DNA of 41,017 bases, from positions 1 to 41,017 of the forward strand of contig DBXT01000052.1 in assembly GCA_002309615.1 (NCBI GenBank). Direction: 5' to 3'. Numbering within the stretch: position 1 is the stretch's first letter; each line of letters opens with the position of its first letter. The notes beneath the pieces are model-generated. The model was not told the origin of the DNA, ran no database searches, and was given only the letters and a program-made list of their open reading frames with translations. This stretch comes from Bacteroidales bacterium UBA1205 (lineage in GTDB: Bacteria > Bacteroidota > Bacteroidia > Bacteroidales > WCHB1-69). Positions 41,003 to 41,017 of this stretch are shown one piece after another. A program made the position numbers and the translations under genes.

Positions 41003-41017
41003 GCATAAAAAAAAGGA

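Overview
The window looks like a chromosome segment of a low-GC member of the Bacteroidota, most likely order Bacteroidales. Evidence: a type IX secretion (T9SS) sorting domain on an exported hydrolase, a Bacteroidota-style LptD, a DUF5606 protein, a single-TM TonB with a proline-rich linker, almost no Shine-Dalgarno sequences, and a recurring Bacteroidota -7 promoter element (TANNTTTG, mostly TATCTTTG) upstream of many transcription units. No search was run; family names come from recognising motifs.

Layout. 1-1.6 kb: end of an ornithine carbamoyltransferase gene, a four-helix membrane protein with two GldL-like segments, and carbamate kinase, all on the minus strand. 1.9 kb: tRNA-Pro(GGG). 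2.2-4.0 kb: etfBA. 4.1-8.3 kb: amidase, MCE protein, YbjQ-type protein and glnS, divergent from lptD (8.4-11.0 kb). 11.1-15.1 kb: polyprenyl synthase, PBP2 and RodA. 15.2-16.8 kb: tonB and a solitary rnfB. 17.0-19.6 kb (plus strand): arginine deiminase, pyrB and pyrI, then tRNA-Leu(GAG) and an SGNH hydrolase with a T9SS tail. 21.3-25.0 kb: DUF5606, miaA and three poorly known genes. 25.2-26.7 kb: solitary sufC plus an RsmI-like methylase. 26.7-28.8 kb: three lipoprotein genes, two of which carry apparent single-base frameshifts in short homopolymers.

The notable part is 29.1-40.9 kb: ten closely spaced minus-strand genes with one visible -7 element, just upstream of the first gene. Eight encode DUF2589-type proteins: four clear short ones, two very divergent ones, one with a short C-terminal repeat, and the giant described next (three of the eight also carry extra C-terminal beta-rich domains). 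A 1258-residue protein consists of eleven ~93-residue repeats followed by a C-terminal DUF2589 domain. A 71-residue zinc ribbon and a 701-residue protein complete the set. The 701-residue protein carries three GNAT-like modules whose N-terminal half resembles the repeat unit of the giant protein. None has a signal peptide, so I infer a cytosolic multi-subunit assembly of unknown function.

Metabolic links: arginine deiminase, ornithine carbamoyltransferase and carbamate kinase make up the arginine deiminase pathway. Co-transcription of arcA with pyrBI suggests that arginine-derived carbamoyl phosphate may feed pyrimidine synthesis. The prenyl synthase, PBP2, RodA, amidase, MCE and LptD genes form an envelope-biogenesis neighbourhood.
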